Of a stretch of DNA of 64,000 nucleotides, positions 32,910 through 42,008 are shown one piece after another. A model generated the notes under the pieces. That model was not told the DNA's origin. It did no database searches and was given only the letters and a program-made list of their open reading frames with translations. Source of the DNA: Microbacterium paraoxydans (GTDB taxonomy: Bacteria > Actinomycetota > Actinomycetes > Actinomycetales > Microbacteriaceae); NCBI RefSeq assembly GCF_020524545.1, contig NZ_JAIVLG010000009.1:62001-126000 (forward strand), read 5' to 3'. The position numbers were made by a program, and so were the translations under genes. Within the stretch, counting starts at the first letter, position 1. Each line of letters opens with the position of its first letter.

Positions 32910-34247
32910 ATGACCACCACCCCCACCAGCGGCACGCACAGCAGGGCACGACGCGCCGGCATCGCCGCCTTCGTCGGCACCACCATCGAGTGGTACGACT
33001 TCTACGTCTACGCGACCGCCGCGGCGCTCGTCTTCGGTCCGCTGTTCTTCCCGAGCGGCGACCGGCTGGCCGAGACCGCAGCGGCCTTCGCGACCTTCGC
33101 CGTCGCCTTCCTCGTCCGCCCGCTGGGTGGCATCATCTTCGGCCACATCGGCGACAAGCTCGGCCGGCGCACGTCTCTGGTCATCACGCTGCTGATGATG
33201 GGCGCGGCCACGGTGCTCGTGGGCTGCCTGCCGACGTACGAGAACATCGGCATCCTGGCCCCGATCCTGCTGATCCTGCTCCGCGCCGTGCAGGGCCTCG
33301 CAGTCGGCGGCGAGTGGGGTGGCGCGGTGCTCATGAGCGTCGAGCACGCCCCCGAGAAGTCCAAGACCTTCTACGGCGGCTTCACGCAGCTCGGCAACCC
33401 GGCAGGCGCACTGCTGGCGTCGGGCATCTTCGCGATCATGACGCGGATGGGCGACGACTTCATCATCAACGGCGGATGGCGCATCCCGTTCCTGCTGTCG
33501 ATCGTGCTGGTCGGCGTCGGCTTCTGGGTGCGCTACCGCGTCGAGGAGACCCCGGTCTTCGAGACGAAGGTCGAGGGCCGCAAGCAGTCGATGCCGCTCG
33601 CCTTCGCACTGCGCACCAACTGGCGTCCGATCCTCCTCGGCATCGGCATCCTGCCGATCTCGACCGGCGGCTACTACCTGGCCACGACCTTCGCCACCGC
33701 GTACGCCACGGGCGAGCCGGTCGCGATCAGCGAGCAGGTCATCCTCGATGCCATGACGATCGCCTCCTTCGTGGAGTTCGTGGTGACCCTCCCCGTCGCC
33801 TGGTTGGGCGACAAGTGGGGGCGCAAGACCGTCATGTACCTCGGCCTGCTCACCTCGGTGCTCACCTTCGTGCCGTTCCTGCTGATCCTGCCCGGCCGCG
33901 TCGAACCGCTCATCTTCCTTTTCGCCTCCCTGGTGCGCATCGCGATGAGCGCGACCTATGCGCCGATCGCCGCTCTGCTCTCGCAGATGTTCCGCCCACA
34001 GGCCCGCTACACCTCGATCGCGCTGTCCTACGGCGTGGGGGCGGCGGTCTGGGCCGGGTTCTCGCCCTGGTTCGCGACCCAGCTCATCGCCTGGACGGGC
34101 AGCATCTGGTCGGTCATCGCGATGTTCATCGGCATGGCCCTCATCGCCGGCATCTGCACGCGTCTCGCGCCGCAGCACTCCGACGAGGCCCCCGTCACCG
34201 CCTCCTTCACCGCCCGCACCGACACGACCGCGAACAGGCTGCCATGA
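32910..34247 (+). CDS. MFS transporter, metabolite:H+ symporter (MHS) family
   Basis: A 445-residue MHS-type symporter (ProP, ShiA, KgtP relatives). The signature GIAAFVGTTIEWYDFYVYATAAALVFGPLFFP opens helix 1, followed by FLVRPLGGIIFGHIGDKLGRRTSLVITLLMMG and LRAVQGLAVGGEWGGAVLMSVEHAP. It is the first gene of a four-gene operon and overlaps the amidohydrolase start by four bases. MHS members carry zwitterions, organic acids and similar metabolites; the downstream enzymes suggest an amidated or guanidino compound (inference). Confidence 0.9.
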   Translation: MTTTPTSGTHSRARRAGIAAFVGTTIEWYDFYVYATAAALVFGPLFFPSGDRLAETAAAFATFAVAFLVRPLGGIIFGHIGDKLGRRTSLVITLLMMGAATVLVGCLPTYENIGILAPILLILLRAVQGLAVGGEWGGAVLMSVEHAPEKSKTFYGGFTQLGNPAGALLASGIFAIMTRMGDDFIINGGWRIPFLLSIVLVGVGFWVRYRVEETPVFETKVEGRKQSMPLAFALRTNWRPILLGIGILPISTGGYYLATTFATAYATGEPVAISEQVILDAMTIASFVEFVVTLPVAWLGDKWGRKTVMYLGLLTSVLTFVPFLLILPGRVEPLIFLFASLVRIAMSATYAPIAALLSQMFRPQARYTSIALSYGVGAAVWAGFSPWFATQLIAWTGSIWSVIAMFIGMALIAGICTRLAPQHSDEAPVTASFTARTDTTANRLP

Positions 34248-35911
34248 GAAAGCTCACCCCCTTCGACCGCTCGGCGCAGGAGACACCCGTCCTCCTGACC
34301 GCGCAGGCGATCCACACCGCGGATGCCGCAGCCACCACGGCCACGGCGATGCTGACCGACCGGGGGCGGATCCTCGCGATCGGCACGTCCGCGGAGTGCG
34401 AGGCCGCGGTCGAACGGGCGGGTCTTTCGCCTGAGCGCATCGATCTCGGTGACGCGGTCGTCGTCCCCGGCTTCGTCGACGCGCATGCGCACCCGCTCAT
34501 GTTCGGGCAGATGATGACCTGGGTCGACTGCGGGCCCGAGAAGGCCGGAAGCATCCCCGAGATCGTGGCGCTGCTGAAGGCGGCGGCCGCCGATCTGCCC
34601 GAGGGGCGACCGGTGCGCGGCTACGGCTACGAGCAGCGCAACCTGGCGGAGAAGCGGCACCCCACCCGGTTCGAGCTCGATGAGGTCGCCGCCGATCGCG
34701 AGGTGTACCTCATGAACGCCTCGGGTCACGGCGGCGTCGTGAACTCGTACACGCTACAGGCGGGTGGCGTCGACCGCGACACCCCGAACCCCGACGGCGG
34801 CGAGTTCTTCCGCGACGCGGACGGCGAGCTGACGGGCGAGCTCTCGGACGCCGCCTGCAACATCCTCACCGGAGTGCACGGCGTGAAGATCGGCCACCAC
34901 GGCCCGAACTTCCACCTCGCCGATGAGCCGGAGGAGCACCTGCGACAGCTGGATGCGGCGACGCAGCGCTTCCTCGCCGGCGGTGTCACCTCGATCGGCG
35001 ACTGTCAGGTCACGCGGCGCGAGTTCGACATGTACCTGCGGCTGGCCGAGGCCGGACGCCTGGAGCTGCGGGTGTCGATGTACCTGCTGTCGCACCTGCT
35101 CGACGAGGCGCTCGAGATGGGTCTCGTCGGTCAGTTCGGCAACGCGCATCTGAGCTTCGCGGGCATCAAGTTCTACGCCGACGGCACGCTCGGCGGCTGG
35201 ACCGCGTACTTCCCGGACGGCTACGTCGGCGACCCCTGCCGCACCGGTCAGCTCTACCACGAGCCCGCGGAGTACGCGGGGCTCATCCGCAAGGCGCACG
35301 CCGCGGGGCTGCAGACGGCGACGCACGCGCAGTCGCCCACCGCGATCGAGATGGTCGTAGCGGCGATCGAGTCCGCGCTCGCCGAGCATCCGGATGACGA
35401 TGCCCGCCATCGCATCGAGCACTGTGGTCTGCCGACGCCCGCGCAGATCGAGCGGATGGCCGCCTCGGGCATCCGTCCGGTCAACCAGACGCAGCACTAC
35501 TTCAACTGGGGTGAGGGCGTCGAGGAGGCGATCGGGACCCCGGGCGAGCGCTTCAACCCGCTCGGGGAGTTCGAACGGGCCGGGGTGCCGATCACGATCT
35601 CCTCGGATGCGCCTGTCGCGGAGCCGATCCCGCTCGAGGCCATCCAGACCGCCGTCACCCGCGTCACCCGACGAGGGCACAAGCTCGGACCGGACGACCT
35701 GCGGATCTCCGCGCTCGCCGCCCTGCGCGCGCACACGATCGAGGGCGCCGCGTCGATCGGTCGCGAAGACGATCTGGGCTCCCTCGAAGTCGGGAAGTAC
35801 GCCGACTTCGCGGTGCTGTCCGGCGATCCGCTGTCCGTTCCGGCTGAGGAGATCTCGACGATCACCGTGCGCGAGACCTGGGTCGACGGCGTTCGCCGCC
35901 ACCGGGTGTGA
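34244..35911 (+). CDS. Metal-dependent amidohydrolase, YtcJ-like
   Basis: A 555-residue amidohydrolase. The metal motif VVPGFVDAHAHPLMFGQ is at about residues 78-95, the mid-part contains LMNASGHGGVVNSYTLQAGGV and KFYADGTLGGWTAYF, later His are in QTATHAQSP and RIEHCGLP, and the C-terminal metal/acid motif is ISSDAPVAEP. The closing beta-domain reads LGSLEVGKYADFAVLSGDPL. This layout is that of YtcJ-like exoenzyme amidohydrolases. It starts inside the transporter stop (ATGA). It may remove an acyl group from the imported compound before the TPP enzyme and ureohydrolase act. Confidence 0.9.
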   Translation: MRKLTPFDRSAQETPVLLTAQAIHTADAAATTATAMLTDRGRILAIGTSAECEAAVERAGLSPERIDLGDAVVVPGFVDAHAHPLMFGQMMTWVDCGPEKAGSIPEIVALLKAAAADLPEGRPVRGYGYEQRNLAEKRHPTRFELDEVAADREVYLMNASGHGGVVNSYTLQAGGVDRDTPNPDGGEFFRDADGELTGELSDAACNILTGVHGVKIGHHGPNFHLADEPEEHLRQLDAATQRFLAGGVTSIGDCQVTRREFDMYLRLAEAGRLELRVSMYLLSHLLDEALEMGLVGQFGNAHLSFAGIKFYADGTLGGWTAYFPDGYVGDPCRTGQLYHEPAEYAGLIRKAHAAGLQTATHAQSPTAIEMVVAAIESALAEHPDDDARHRIEHCGLPTPAQIERMAASGIRPVNQTQHYFNWGEGVEEAIGTPGERFNPLGEFERAGVPITISSDAPVAEPIPLEAIQTAVTRVTRRGHKLGPDDLRISALAALRAHTIEGAASIGREDDLGSLEVGKYADFAVLSGDPLSVPAEEISTITVRETWVDGVRRHRV

Positions 35912-35921
35912 GGATGATCCG

Positions 35922-37523
35922 ATGAACTCCGAGCAGTACGCCGACACCGCGGGCCGGGCGGTCCTGGAGACGATCCGCGCCTACGGTGTGACCGCGATCT
36001 TCGGCATCCCCGGCACCCACAACCTCGAGCTCTACCGGCCGCTCGCCGAGCTCGGGATCCGCGCCATCACGAACCGCCACGAGCAGGGCTCCGGCTACGG
36101 TGCAGACGGCTGGGCGCAGCAGACCGGTCTCCCCGGGGTGGTCATCACCACCTCCGGGCCCGGCCTGCAGAACGCCCTGAGCGCGATCGGCACCGCGTTC
36201 TGCGAATCGCGTCCCCTCCTCGTCCTCTCTCCGGGGGTGCCGCTCGGTGCCGAGTTCGCCGACGTGGGCACGCTGCACGAGACGAAGGACGCCACGGCCA
36301 TGGTCGGCGCTATCGCCGAATGGTCGCGACGGGTGACCAGCGCCGCCGAGGCGGTCGAGGCCGTGCACGACGCGTTCGCGCTGTTCCGCACCGGTCGCCC
36401 CCGTCCCGTGCACATCGAGATCCCCCTCGACGTGCTGGAGGCACCGGCCGATGTCGCCGCCGAGGCGCGCCGGCCGCGTCCGGTCCCGGCACGGGTGTCC
36501 GGGGATGCGGCGGCGCTTGCCGAGGCCGTGCGCCTGCTGACCGCCGCGAAGACCCCGGTGATCGTCGCCGGTGGGGGAGCGACGGATGCGGCGCACGAGG
36601 TCACAGCCCTCGCCGAGCGACTGGGGGCCCCGGTGCTGACCACGCTGAACGGCAAGGGCGTGGTCGATGAGCGGCACGCCCTCTCGCTCGGTTCGAACCT
36701 CCGCCTCGCGGCGGCTCGTGCCGTGGCGGAGCACGCCGACGTGCTGCTCGTGGTCGGCTCGAAGCTCGGCGAAGCCGAGCTGTGGGCACCGCGGCTCGCG
36801 GCCTGCGGCTCCGTGATCCGTATCGACATCTCGCCGGCGCAGCGCGACAAGAACCTCGCCGCGACGGTCGGGATCACGGCGGATGCGGCTGCCGCGCTGG
36901 GGGCGTTGCTCGCCGCCCTTCCGGAGCTCCCTGCGCGCACGCCCGACCTCGCCGCCGAACGCACCGCGATCGAGGCCGAGATGCGCGAGACCGCCCCCGA
37001 GACGGTGGCGCTCGCCGGGATCATCGCCGATGCCCTCCCCGAGGATGCGATCGTGGCGGGCGACTCGTCCCAGATCGTCTACCTGGCACTCGGCAGCGTG
37101 CTGCAGTCGGCCCATCCGCACTCCCTGCTCTACACGCCCACCTACGCGACCCTCGGCTACGGCCTTCCCGCCGCGATCGGTGCGCGGGTCGCGCAGACGG
37201 AGCATCCGGTCGTCACGGTGATCGGTGACGGAGCCCTGATGTTCTGCGTGAACGAGCTGGTCACCGCGGTCGAGCAGCGCCTCGACGTCACGATCGTGTG
37301 CGTCGACAACGGCGGCTATGCCGAGATCCGGCAGAACGAGGTCGACCGCGGCATGACCCCGATCGGCGTCGATCTGGTGCAGCCCGATTGGGCGGCTCTC
37401 GCCACGGCTTTCGGCGCGACCGGGCGTCGTGTGCCACGACGGGACGACATCGGATCGAGCATCCGGAACGCGATCGCCGACGGCGGCGTGCAGCTGGTGC
37501 ACATCCCGCAGCACGCCCTCTGA
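35922..37523 (+). CDS. TPP-dependent enzyme, acetolactate synthase/2-ketoarginine decarboxylase-like
   Basis: A 533-residue thiamine diphosphate enzyme with all three domains. The N-terminal PYR domain has Glu54 in the [19 protein letters not shown] motif, then [27 protein letters not shown]. The middle domain is [34 protein letters not shown], and the PP domain binds TPP with [32 protein letters not shown]. Relatives include acetolactate synthase and 5-guanidino-2-oxopentanoate decarboxylase (AruI). The downstream ureohydrolase favours a role in guanidino 2-oxo acid decarboxylation, but no residue proves it. It starts 10 bases after the amidohydrolase stop. Confidence 0.85.
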   Translation: MNSEQYADTAGRAVLETIRAYGVTAIFGIPGTHNLELYRPLAELGIRAITNRHEQGSGYGADGWAQQTGLPGVVITTSGPGLQNALSAIGTAFCESRPLLVLSPGVPLGAEFADVGTLHETKDATAMVGAIAEWSRRVTSAAEAVEAVHDAFALFRTGRPRPVHIEIPLDVLEAPADVAAEARRPRPVPARVSGDAAALAEAVRLLTAAKTPVIVAGGGATDAAHEVTALAERLGAPVLTTLNGKGVVDERHALSLGSNLRLAAARAVAEHADVLLVVGSKLGEAELWAPRLAACGSVIRIDISPAQRDKNLAATVGITADAAAALGALLAALPELPARTPDLAAERTAIEAEMRETAPETVALAGIIADALPEDAIVAGDSSQIVYLALGSVLQSAHPHSLLYTPTYATLGYGLPAAIGARVAQTEHPVVTVIGDGALMFCVNELVTAVEQRLDVTIVCVDNGGYAEIRQNEVDRGMTPIGVDLVQPDWAALATAFGATGRRVPRRDDIGSSIRNAIADGGVQLVHIPQHAL

Positions 37524-37566
37524 GACCAGCATCCGACGAATCCTCCCCGACGAACAGGAACGAGCC

Positions 37567-38514
37567 ATGACCGAGAACGTGGGCCCCATCGACGCGTCCG
37601 TGAACCCCCGCTACTCCGGTATCGCGACCTTCGCGCGGCTGCCGCGGATCGAAGACGTGCCGCGCGCCGACATCGCCGTGGTCGGCATCCCCTTCGACTC
37701 GGGCGTCAGCTACCGGCCGGGCACGCGGTTCGGTCCGTCACACGTGCGCGAGTCGTCGCGACTGCTGCGGCCGTACAACCCGGCGCAGGACGTGTCGCCG
37801 TTCGCGATCGCGCAGGTGGTGGATGCCGGTGACATCCCGGTCAACCCCTTCGACCTCACGGAAGCCGTGAACGAGGTCGAGCGCGCGGCCCTGGTGCTCG
37901 GCGAGCAGGTGCAGCGCATCGTCACGATCGGCGGAGACCACACGGTCGCGCTGCCGCTGCTGCGCGCGGTCGCCGCGAAGCACGGCCCCGTCGCGGTGCT
38001 GCACTTCGATGCGCACCTCGACACGTGGGACACCTACTTCGGAGCGCCCGTCACCCACGGCACGCCTTTCCGTCGCGCGAGCGAGGAGGGGTTGATCGAC
38101 CTCACCGCCAGCTGCCACGTCGGCACCCGCGGCCCGTTGTACTCGAAGCAGGACCTCGAGGACGACGAGCGGCTGGGCTTCTCGATCGTGTCGAGCGAAT
38201 ACATCGAGGAGCACGGGGTCGAGGCCGGTATCGCCCGCATCCTCCAACGCATCGGCGACAAGCCGCTGTACGTGTCGATCGACATCGACGTGCTCGACCC
38301 CGCCCACGCGCCGGGGACCGGTACGCCCGAGGCCGGTGGCCTCACGAGCCGGGAGCTGCTGCGGATCCTGCGCGCCCTGTCCGCGCAGAACATCGTCGGT
38401 GCGGACGTGGTCGAGGTGTCGCCCGCCTACGACCACGCGCAGATGACCGGCATCGCCGCGAGCCATGTCGTGTACGAGCTCGTGACGCTGCTGGCCGCCC
38501 GCCTCGCGGCCTGA
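37567..38514 (+). CDS. Ureohydrolase (agmatinase/guanidinobutyrase family)
   Basis: A 315-residue arginase-superfamily enzyme. The dinuclear manganese ligands are His125 (GGDHTVALP), Asp148, His150 and Asp152 ([10 protein letters not shown]), and Asp239 and Asp241 ([19 protein letters not shown]). The [13 protein letters not shown] loop ([24 protein letters not shown]) is as in agmatinases and guanidinobutyrases, not arginases. It would release urea from a guanidino compound such as agmatine or 4-guanidinobutyrate. With the TPP enzyme upstream, a 2-ketoarginine to 4-guanidinobutyrate to 4-aminobutyrate route is possible; an aldehyde dehydrogenase for the middle step is not in the operon. Confidence 0.9.
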   Translation: MTENVGPIDASVNPRYSGIATFARLPRIEDVPRADIAVVGIPFDSGVSYRPGTRFGPSHVRESSRLLRPYNPAQDVSPFAIAQVVDAGDIPVNPFDLTEAVNEVERAALVLGEQVQRIVTIGGDHTVALPLLRAVAAKHGPVAVLHFDAHLDTWDTYFGAPVTHGTPFRRASEEGLIDLTASCHVGTRGPLYSKQDLEDDERLGFSIVSSEYIEEHGVEAGIARILQRIGDKPLYVSIDIDVLDPAHAPGTGTPEAGGLTSRELLRILRALSAQNIVGADVVEVSPAYDHAQMTGIAASHVVYELVTLLAARLAA

Positions 38515-38515
38515 C

Positions 38516-39391
38516 TCAGGCGAACGACGCCGCGAGCAGTTCGGCGAACAGCTCCTCGGGGTCGCACTCGACGCGATGCCGGGCGAACCAGTCGCAGATG
38601 TTCACGCAATCGCGGTGCAGCAGGTCGAGCCCCTGTGGGTTCGCGATGATGTCGACGATCTGCGGCAGGTCGATCACCCGCACCCGTCCCTCATGCACAA
38701 GCAGGTTGTAGGCGGAGAGGTCGCCGTGGGCGAAGCCGGCCGCCGCGAAGATCCGCATCAGATCGACGATCTGGGCGTAGTACTCCCGAAGCTCGGCACG
38801 GTCGCCGCGGGACTGCGCGAGCCGGGGCGCGGCCGTGCCGTCCGCGTCGCCGAGGAACTCCATCAGCACCTCGGTGCCGTTCACCTGCACGGGGTACGGC
38901 ACCGGCGCGCCGAGTTCCCACATTCGGCACAGCGCTTCGAACTCGGCGAACGACCACTGCGCGGCCGCGACATCGCGACCGTGGCTCGACTTCTTGGCGA
39001 GGGCTCGGGTGTCGCGGGTGTTGCGGGTGCTGCGACCCTCCGTGTAGGTCGAGGAACGGTGGAAGCTGCGGTGCTCGGCGCTGCGGTAGCGCTTCGCGGC
39101 GAGCAGTGTGTGCTGCGCCGGATCACCGGGCACGGCGCGCTCGATCAAGAACACGTCGGCTTCCTTGCCGGTCTTGAGGACGCCCCGTTCGGTGTCGAGC
39201 GCACCGGCGGAGGTCACCAGCCACGCGGGCCACGGCTCGGGCCCGCGCTCGGACGGGGTGATCGCCGGCCAGGTGGACCAGCGCTGGCCCTCGCCGGGGT
39301 CGACGTCGGCGAAGGAGAGTTCGGTTTCGAGGGTCTCGAACGAGGATGCGTCGAACGAGGAGGCTTCCGGGGAAGCGGAGAGATCAGTCAA
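38516..39391 (-). CDS. RIO1-like atypical serine kinase
   Basis: A 291-residue RIO-family kinase. GVLKTGKEADVFLIERA is the RIO nucleotide-binding segment, LLAAKRYR holds the catalytic Lys, and HGDLSAYNLLVHEGRVRVIDLPQ carries the catalytic Asp and the metal-binding Asp. TRDTRALAKKSSHGRDVAAAQWSFAEFEALCRMWELGAPVPYPV is typical of bacterial RIO1. The start is taken as TTG at 39391 because GGAG lies 7 bases upstream; a longer reading to an ATG at 39523 would run over the small ORF upstream. Bacterial RIO kinases are linked to ribosome work, but targets are unproven. Confidence 0.85.
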   Translation of the reverse strand: MTDLSASPEASSFDASSFETLETELSFADVDPGEGQRWSTWPAITPSERGPEPWPAWLVTSAGALDTERGVLKTGKEADVFLIERAVPGDPAQHTLLAAKRYRSAEHRSFHRSSTYTEGRSTRNTRDTRALAKKSSHGRDVAAAQWSFAEFEALCRMWELGAPVPYPVQVNGTEVLMEFLGDADGTAAPRLAQSRGDRAELREYYAQIVDLMRIFAAAGFAHGDLSAYNLLVHEGRVRVIDLPQIVDIIANPQGLDLLHRDCVNICDWFARHRVECDPEELFAELLAASFA

Positions 39392-39423
39392 GGTGTGGCT
39401 CCAGGAGGGAGGCCACGCCGGAA

Positions 39424-39486
39424 TCAGGAGCGGGTGGCCTCGAGGGGAAGGTCGTCGGCGGAGAGCGCGACAAAGACGGTGTTCAT
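39424..39486 (-). CDS. 20-codon small ORF upstream of the RIO kinase
   Basis: An ORF for a 20-residue peptide starting MNTVFVALSADD lies 32 bases before the RIO start on the same strand. It has a strong AAGGAG eight bases before its ATG, better than that of the RIO gene, and a clean TGA. It may be a leader peptide or a real micro-protein. The longer alternative RIO start would pass through it in another frame. Evidence is the RBS and position only. Confidence 0.5.
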   Translation of the reverse strand: MNTVFVALSADDLPLEATRS

Positions 39487-39577
39487 GTCCTCGGCTCCTT
39501 CCGCTCGGGCTTCCCGGGCTCATCCCGGTGCGTCGTCGAGCATACGGCTTCTCCGTCGAGCCTGTCCAGGGGCGAGG

Positions 39578-40681
39578 TCAGTGCCCGACCGGCGGAGTGA
39601 GCCGGATGAGCACGCCGTCGCCCTCGCCGCCGGTCGCGACGACCCAGGAGCCGCCCGTCCACGCGGCGGCGTTCGCACCGCACAGGAACGGCAGCGGATG
39701 CTGTCCTGCGTCGTCGCTGAGGCGGAGCGCATCGCCGTCGGAGGTCTCGGGGCAGTGCAGGCGTGGCTCGATCGCCGCCCGCGCTTCGGAGGAGCCACCG
39801 ACGATCACACCCTGGGCTCCGGTGCTCTCCGGCGCTCCGCCCCACCACAGCACAGCCCCGTTGGACGCGACGGCGACCAGAGGGCGGTTGGCGACCTGGG
39901 GCTCCCGGCTCAACTCCTCTCCGTCGGCGGCGAGCACGATCCGTGCGGAAGGGGTCGCCAGATAGACGCGTCCCTCGTCGTCGACATCGAGGCCGATCGG
40001 AGGCACCCCGGGCCGGGCGCCCGGTGCATCGTCCAACTCGATCGGCTCGCTGTGCAGCATGGTCCGTGCCCCGCTGTCGAGGTCGACGCGCAGCACCTCG
40101 TAGTCGAGGTACTGCTCGGGAGGTCGCGGCTGGTACCGCACCACTATCGCGTCGCCGTCGTGTACGGCCACGTCGCCGAACTCGAAGTCCCCGTAGTCGA
40201 AGTCGCCTTCGTCCCCCACGGCGTCGCCCGGCAGATCGCGCATCGTCATGGTGGTGGTGTCGAGCACCGAGAGCAGCGGCATCACGTGGGCCCGATCGCC
40301 CTGCACCACGACCAGCTCGGTCTCCGACATCGGCGCCATCGCTGCGATCTGCGAGAGTGCGTCACCGGGCTCGGTGTCGAACCGGGCGAGTGTCTCGCCG
40401 TTTTCATCGACGTGCAGCCACGACCCCGAGGACACGGTCCAGAACCCGCCCGCCCCGTCGGCCGATAGCACGTGCATCCCGTAGGCCAGGTCTATCGGAC
40501 GCCCGACCGGCTCGGCGTGTGGGCCGGATCCGGTGACGGAATTCTGGAACGGGATGGGCTCGAGGCCCCAGTCGTCCGGACCGACCACGGGCTCCGGGGT
40601 GCAACCGGAGACGACCAGGATTCCCGTGACGATCAGGGCGCCGCGCGCCATCCGTCGCCGTGCTCCGCCCCGCTCCTGCAT
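39578..40681 (-). CDS. Putative lipoprotein with beta-propeller-like repeats, unknown function
   Basis: A 367-residue protein. Start at ATG 40681 gives a basic N-terminus (MQERGGARRRMARG), a hydrophobic stretch ALIVTGILVV and the lipobox VSGC, so it is probably membrane-anchored outside the cell. The mature part alternates short beta-like segments of the kind HVLSADGAGGFWTVSSGSWLHVDENGETLARFD and GLDVDDEGRVYLATPSARIVLAADGEEL, as in WD40/NHL/SMP-30-like propellers. I cannot name a family. A second ATG at 40651 would also keep the lipobox. It is divergent from an MFS gene. Confidence 0.75.
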   Translation of the reverse strand: MQERGGARRRMARGALIVTGILVVSGCTPEPVVGPDDWGLEPIPFQNSVTGSGPHAEPVGRPIDLAYGMHVLSADGAGGFWTVSSGSWLHVDENGETLARFDTEPGDALSQIAAMAPMSETELVVVQGDRAHVMPLLSVLDTTTMTMRDLPGDAVGDEGDFDYGDFEFGDVAVHDGDAIVVRYQPRPPEQYLDYEVLRVDLDSGARTMLHSEPIELDDAPGARPGVPPIGLDVDDEGRVYLATPSARIVLAADGEELSREPQVANRPLVAVASNGAVLWWGGAPESTGAQGVIVGGSSEARAAIEPRLHCPETSDGDALRLSDDAGQHPLPFLCGANAAAWTGGSWVVATGGEGDGVLIRLTPPVGH

Positions 40682-40796
40682 ACCGACCACTCTGCGGGCT
40701 CCGGCTGGGAACCTGCCGGGTCCGCCCCGGACGATCGGTCGGATGCGGCGGACGCGTGGTCGGGCGAAGGCGTCCGGACCCTGCGACCGTGGAATC

Positions 40797-41993
40797 ATGA
40801 CCACCACAGCCCCTGTACCCACCGTGTCTTCCTCTGCGGCGTCCCGCATCCGCTACGGCGGGCTGATCGTGCTGATGCTGATGGGGTTCCTGCTGGTCAC
40901 GGGAGAGTTCCTGCCCAACGGCGTGCTCACCGAGATGGCCGATGGCCTCGGGGTGACCCCGGGGCAGGCCGGGCAGACGGTGACCGTGACCGCACTCGTC
41001 GGTCTCGTCGTCGCTCCGACGGTCGGGCTGATCTTCCCGCGCCTCGACCGACGGTCGCTGCTGCTGTGGATGGCGCTCGCCGCGGCCGTGTCGAACCTCA
41101 TCGTGGCGATCGCGCCGAATCTGATCATCGTGCTGCTGGCGCGCTTCCTGCTGGGCGCCGCGATCAGCGCGTACTGGGCGATGTCGATCACCGTGGCTGC
41201 ACGCCTGGCTGGGCCTGAGAACCTCGGACGCGGTGTCATGTTCACCTCCGCCGGTGTGTCGCTGGCGACGGTCGCGGGAGTGCCGCTCGGCGTCATGCTC
41301 AGTGAGCTCATGGACTGGCGGACCGTCTTCGCTCTCGCGGGCGTGCTGATGCTCGTGCTCGCGGTCGTGCTGCGGTTCGCCCTGCCGTCCGTTCCGGCAG
41401 AACAGGCGTCGAGTCTGCGGCTGCTCGTCGACACCCTGCGCCGTCCGGGCATCGGCCTCGGCATGGTCGGGCATGTGCTCGTCGTCCTCGGGCACTTCCT
41501 CGCCTATACCTACGTGCGTCTCGCTCTGGAGCGCATCCCCGACGTCGACGCCTCGACCATCGTCGTGCTGCTCGCACTGTTCGGCGTCGGTGGTCTGCTC
41601 GGCAACATCACCATCGGGCTCGTCATCGACCGCACGTTCGCCTTCTTCGCCGTCTTCGCGCCGTTGGTGATCGCCGTGTCGGTGACCGCGATGATCCTGC
41701 TCTCCGGATCGATCGCCGGTGTGGGTGTCGTCGTGCTGGTGTGGGGCTTCTTCTTCTCGTCCTGGCTGATCGTCGTGAACACCTGGGTCGGACACCGGAT
41801 GCCCGATCGGCTCGAAGCCGGGGGCAGCCTGGTCGTCGTGGGGTTCCAGGGCGCGATCATGCTCGCGGCCGGCCTCGGCGGAGTGCTCGTCGACACTTTG
41901 AGCGTCGAACTGGTCTACGTGATCGGTGCCGTCTCGCTGCTTGCCGGCGCGGTGCTGTTCGGCGCCTCGAACCGGGTCAGCAGCAGAGCCTGA
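40797..41993 (+). CDS. MFS efflux transporter (DHA1 family)
   Basis: A 398-residue twelve-helix major facilitator with the DHA1 opening YGGLIVLMLMGFLLVTGEFLPNGVLTEMADGLGVTPGQAGQTVTVTALVG and motif C-like AGVSLATVAGVPLGVMLSELMDWRTVF. The ATG at 40797 follows a 115-base divergent gap. Relatives are sugar or drug efflux proteins. The convergent AraC-type gene downstream may regulate it. Substrate unknown. Confidence 0.88.
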   Translation: MTTTAPVPTVSSSAASRIRYGGLIVLMLMGFLLVTGEFLPNGVLTEMADGLGVTPGQAGQTVTVTALVGLVVAPTVGLIFPRLDRRSLLLWMALAAAVSNLIVAIAPNLIIVLLARFLLGAAISAYWAMSITVAARLAGPENLGRGVMFTSAGVSLATVAGVPLGVMLSELMDWRTVFALAGVLMLVLAVVLRFALPSVPAEQASSLRLLVDTLRRPGIGLGMVGHVLVVLGHFLAYTYVRLALERIPDVDASTIVVLLALFGVGGLLGNITIGLVIDRTFAFFAVFAPLVIAVSVTAMILLSGSIAGVGVVVLVWGFFFSSWLIVVNTWVGHRMPDRLEAGGSLVVVGFQGAIMLAAGLGGVLVDTLSVELVYVIGAVSLLAGAVLFGASNRVSSRA

Positions 41994-42008
41994 CCCGTGC
42001 CGGGACCG

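Noticed and set aside
32990..34243. N-terminal extension of the amidohydrolase through the MHS transporter gene
   Set aside because: The extension is a shadow frame rich in Arg/His/Pro; the ATG at 34244 in the transporter stop gives a normal amidohydrolase start.
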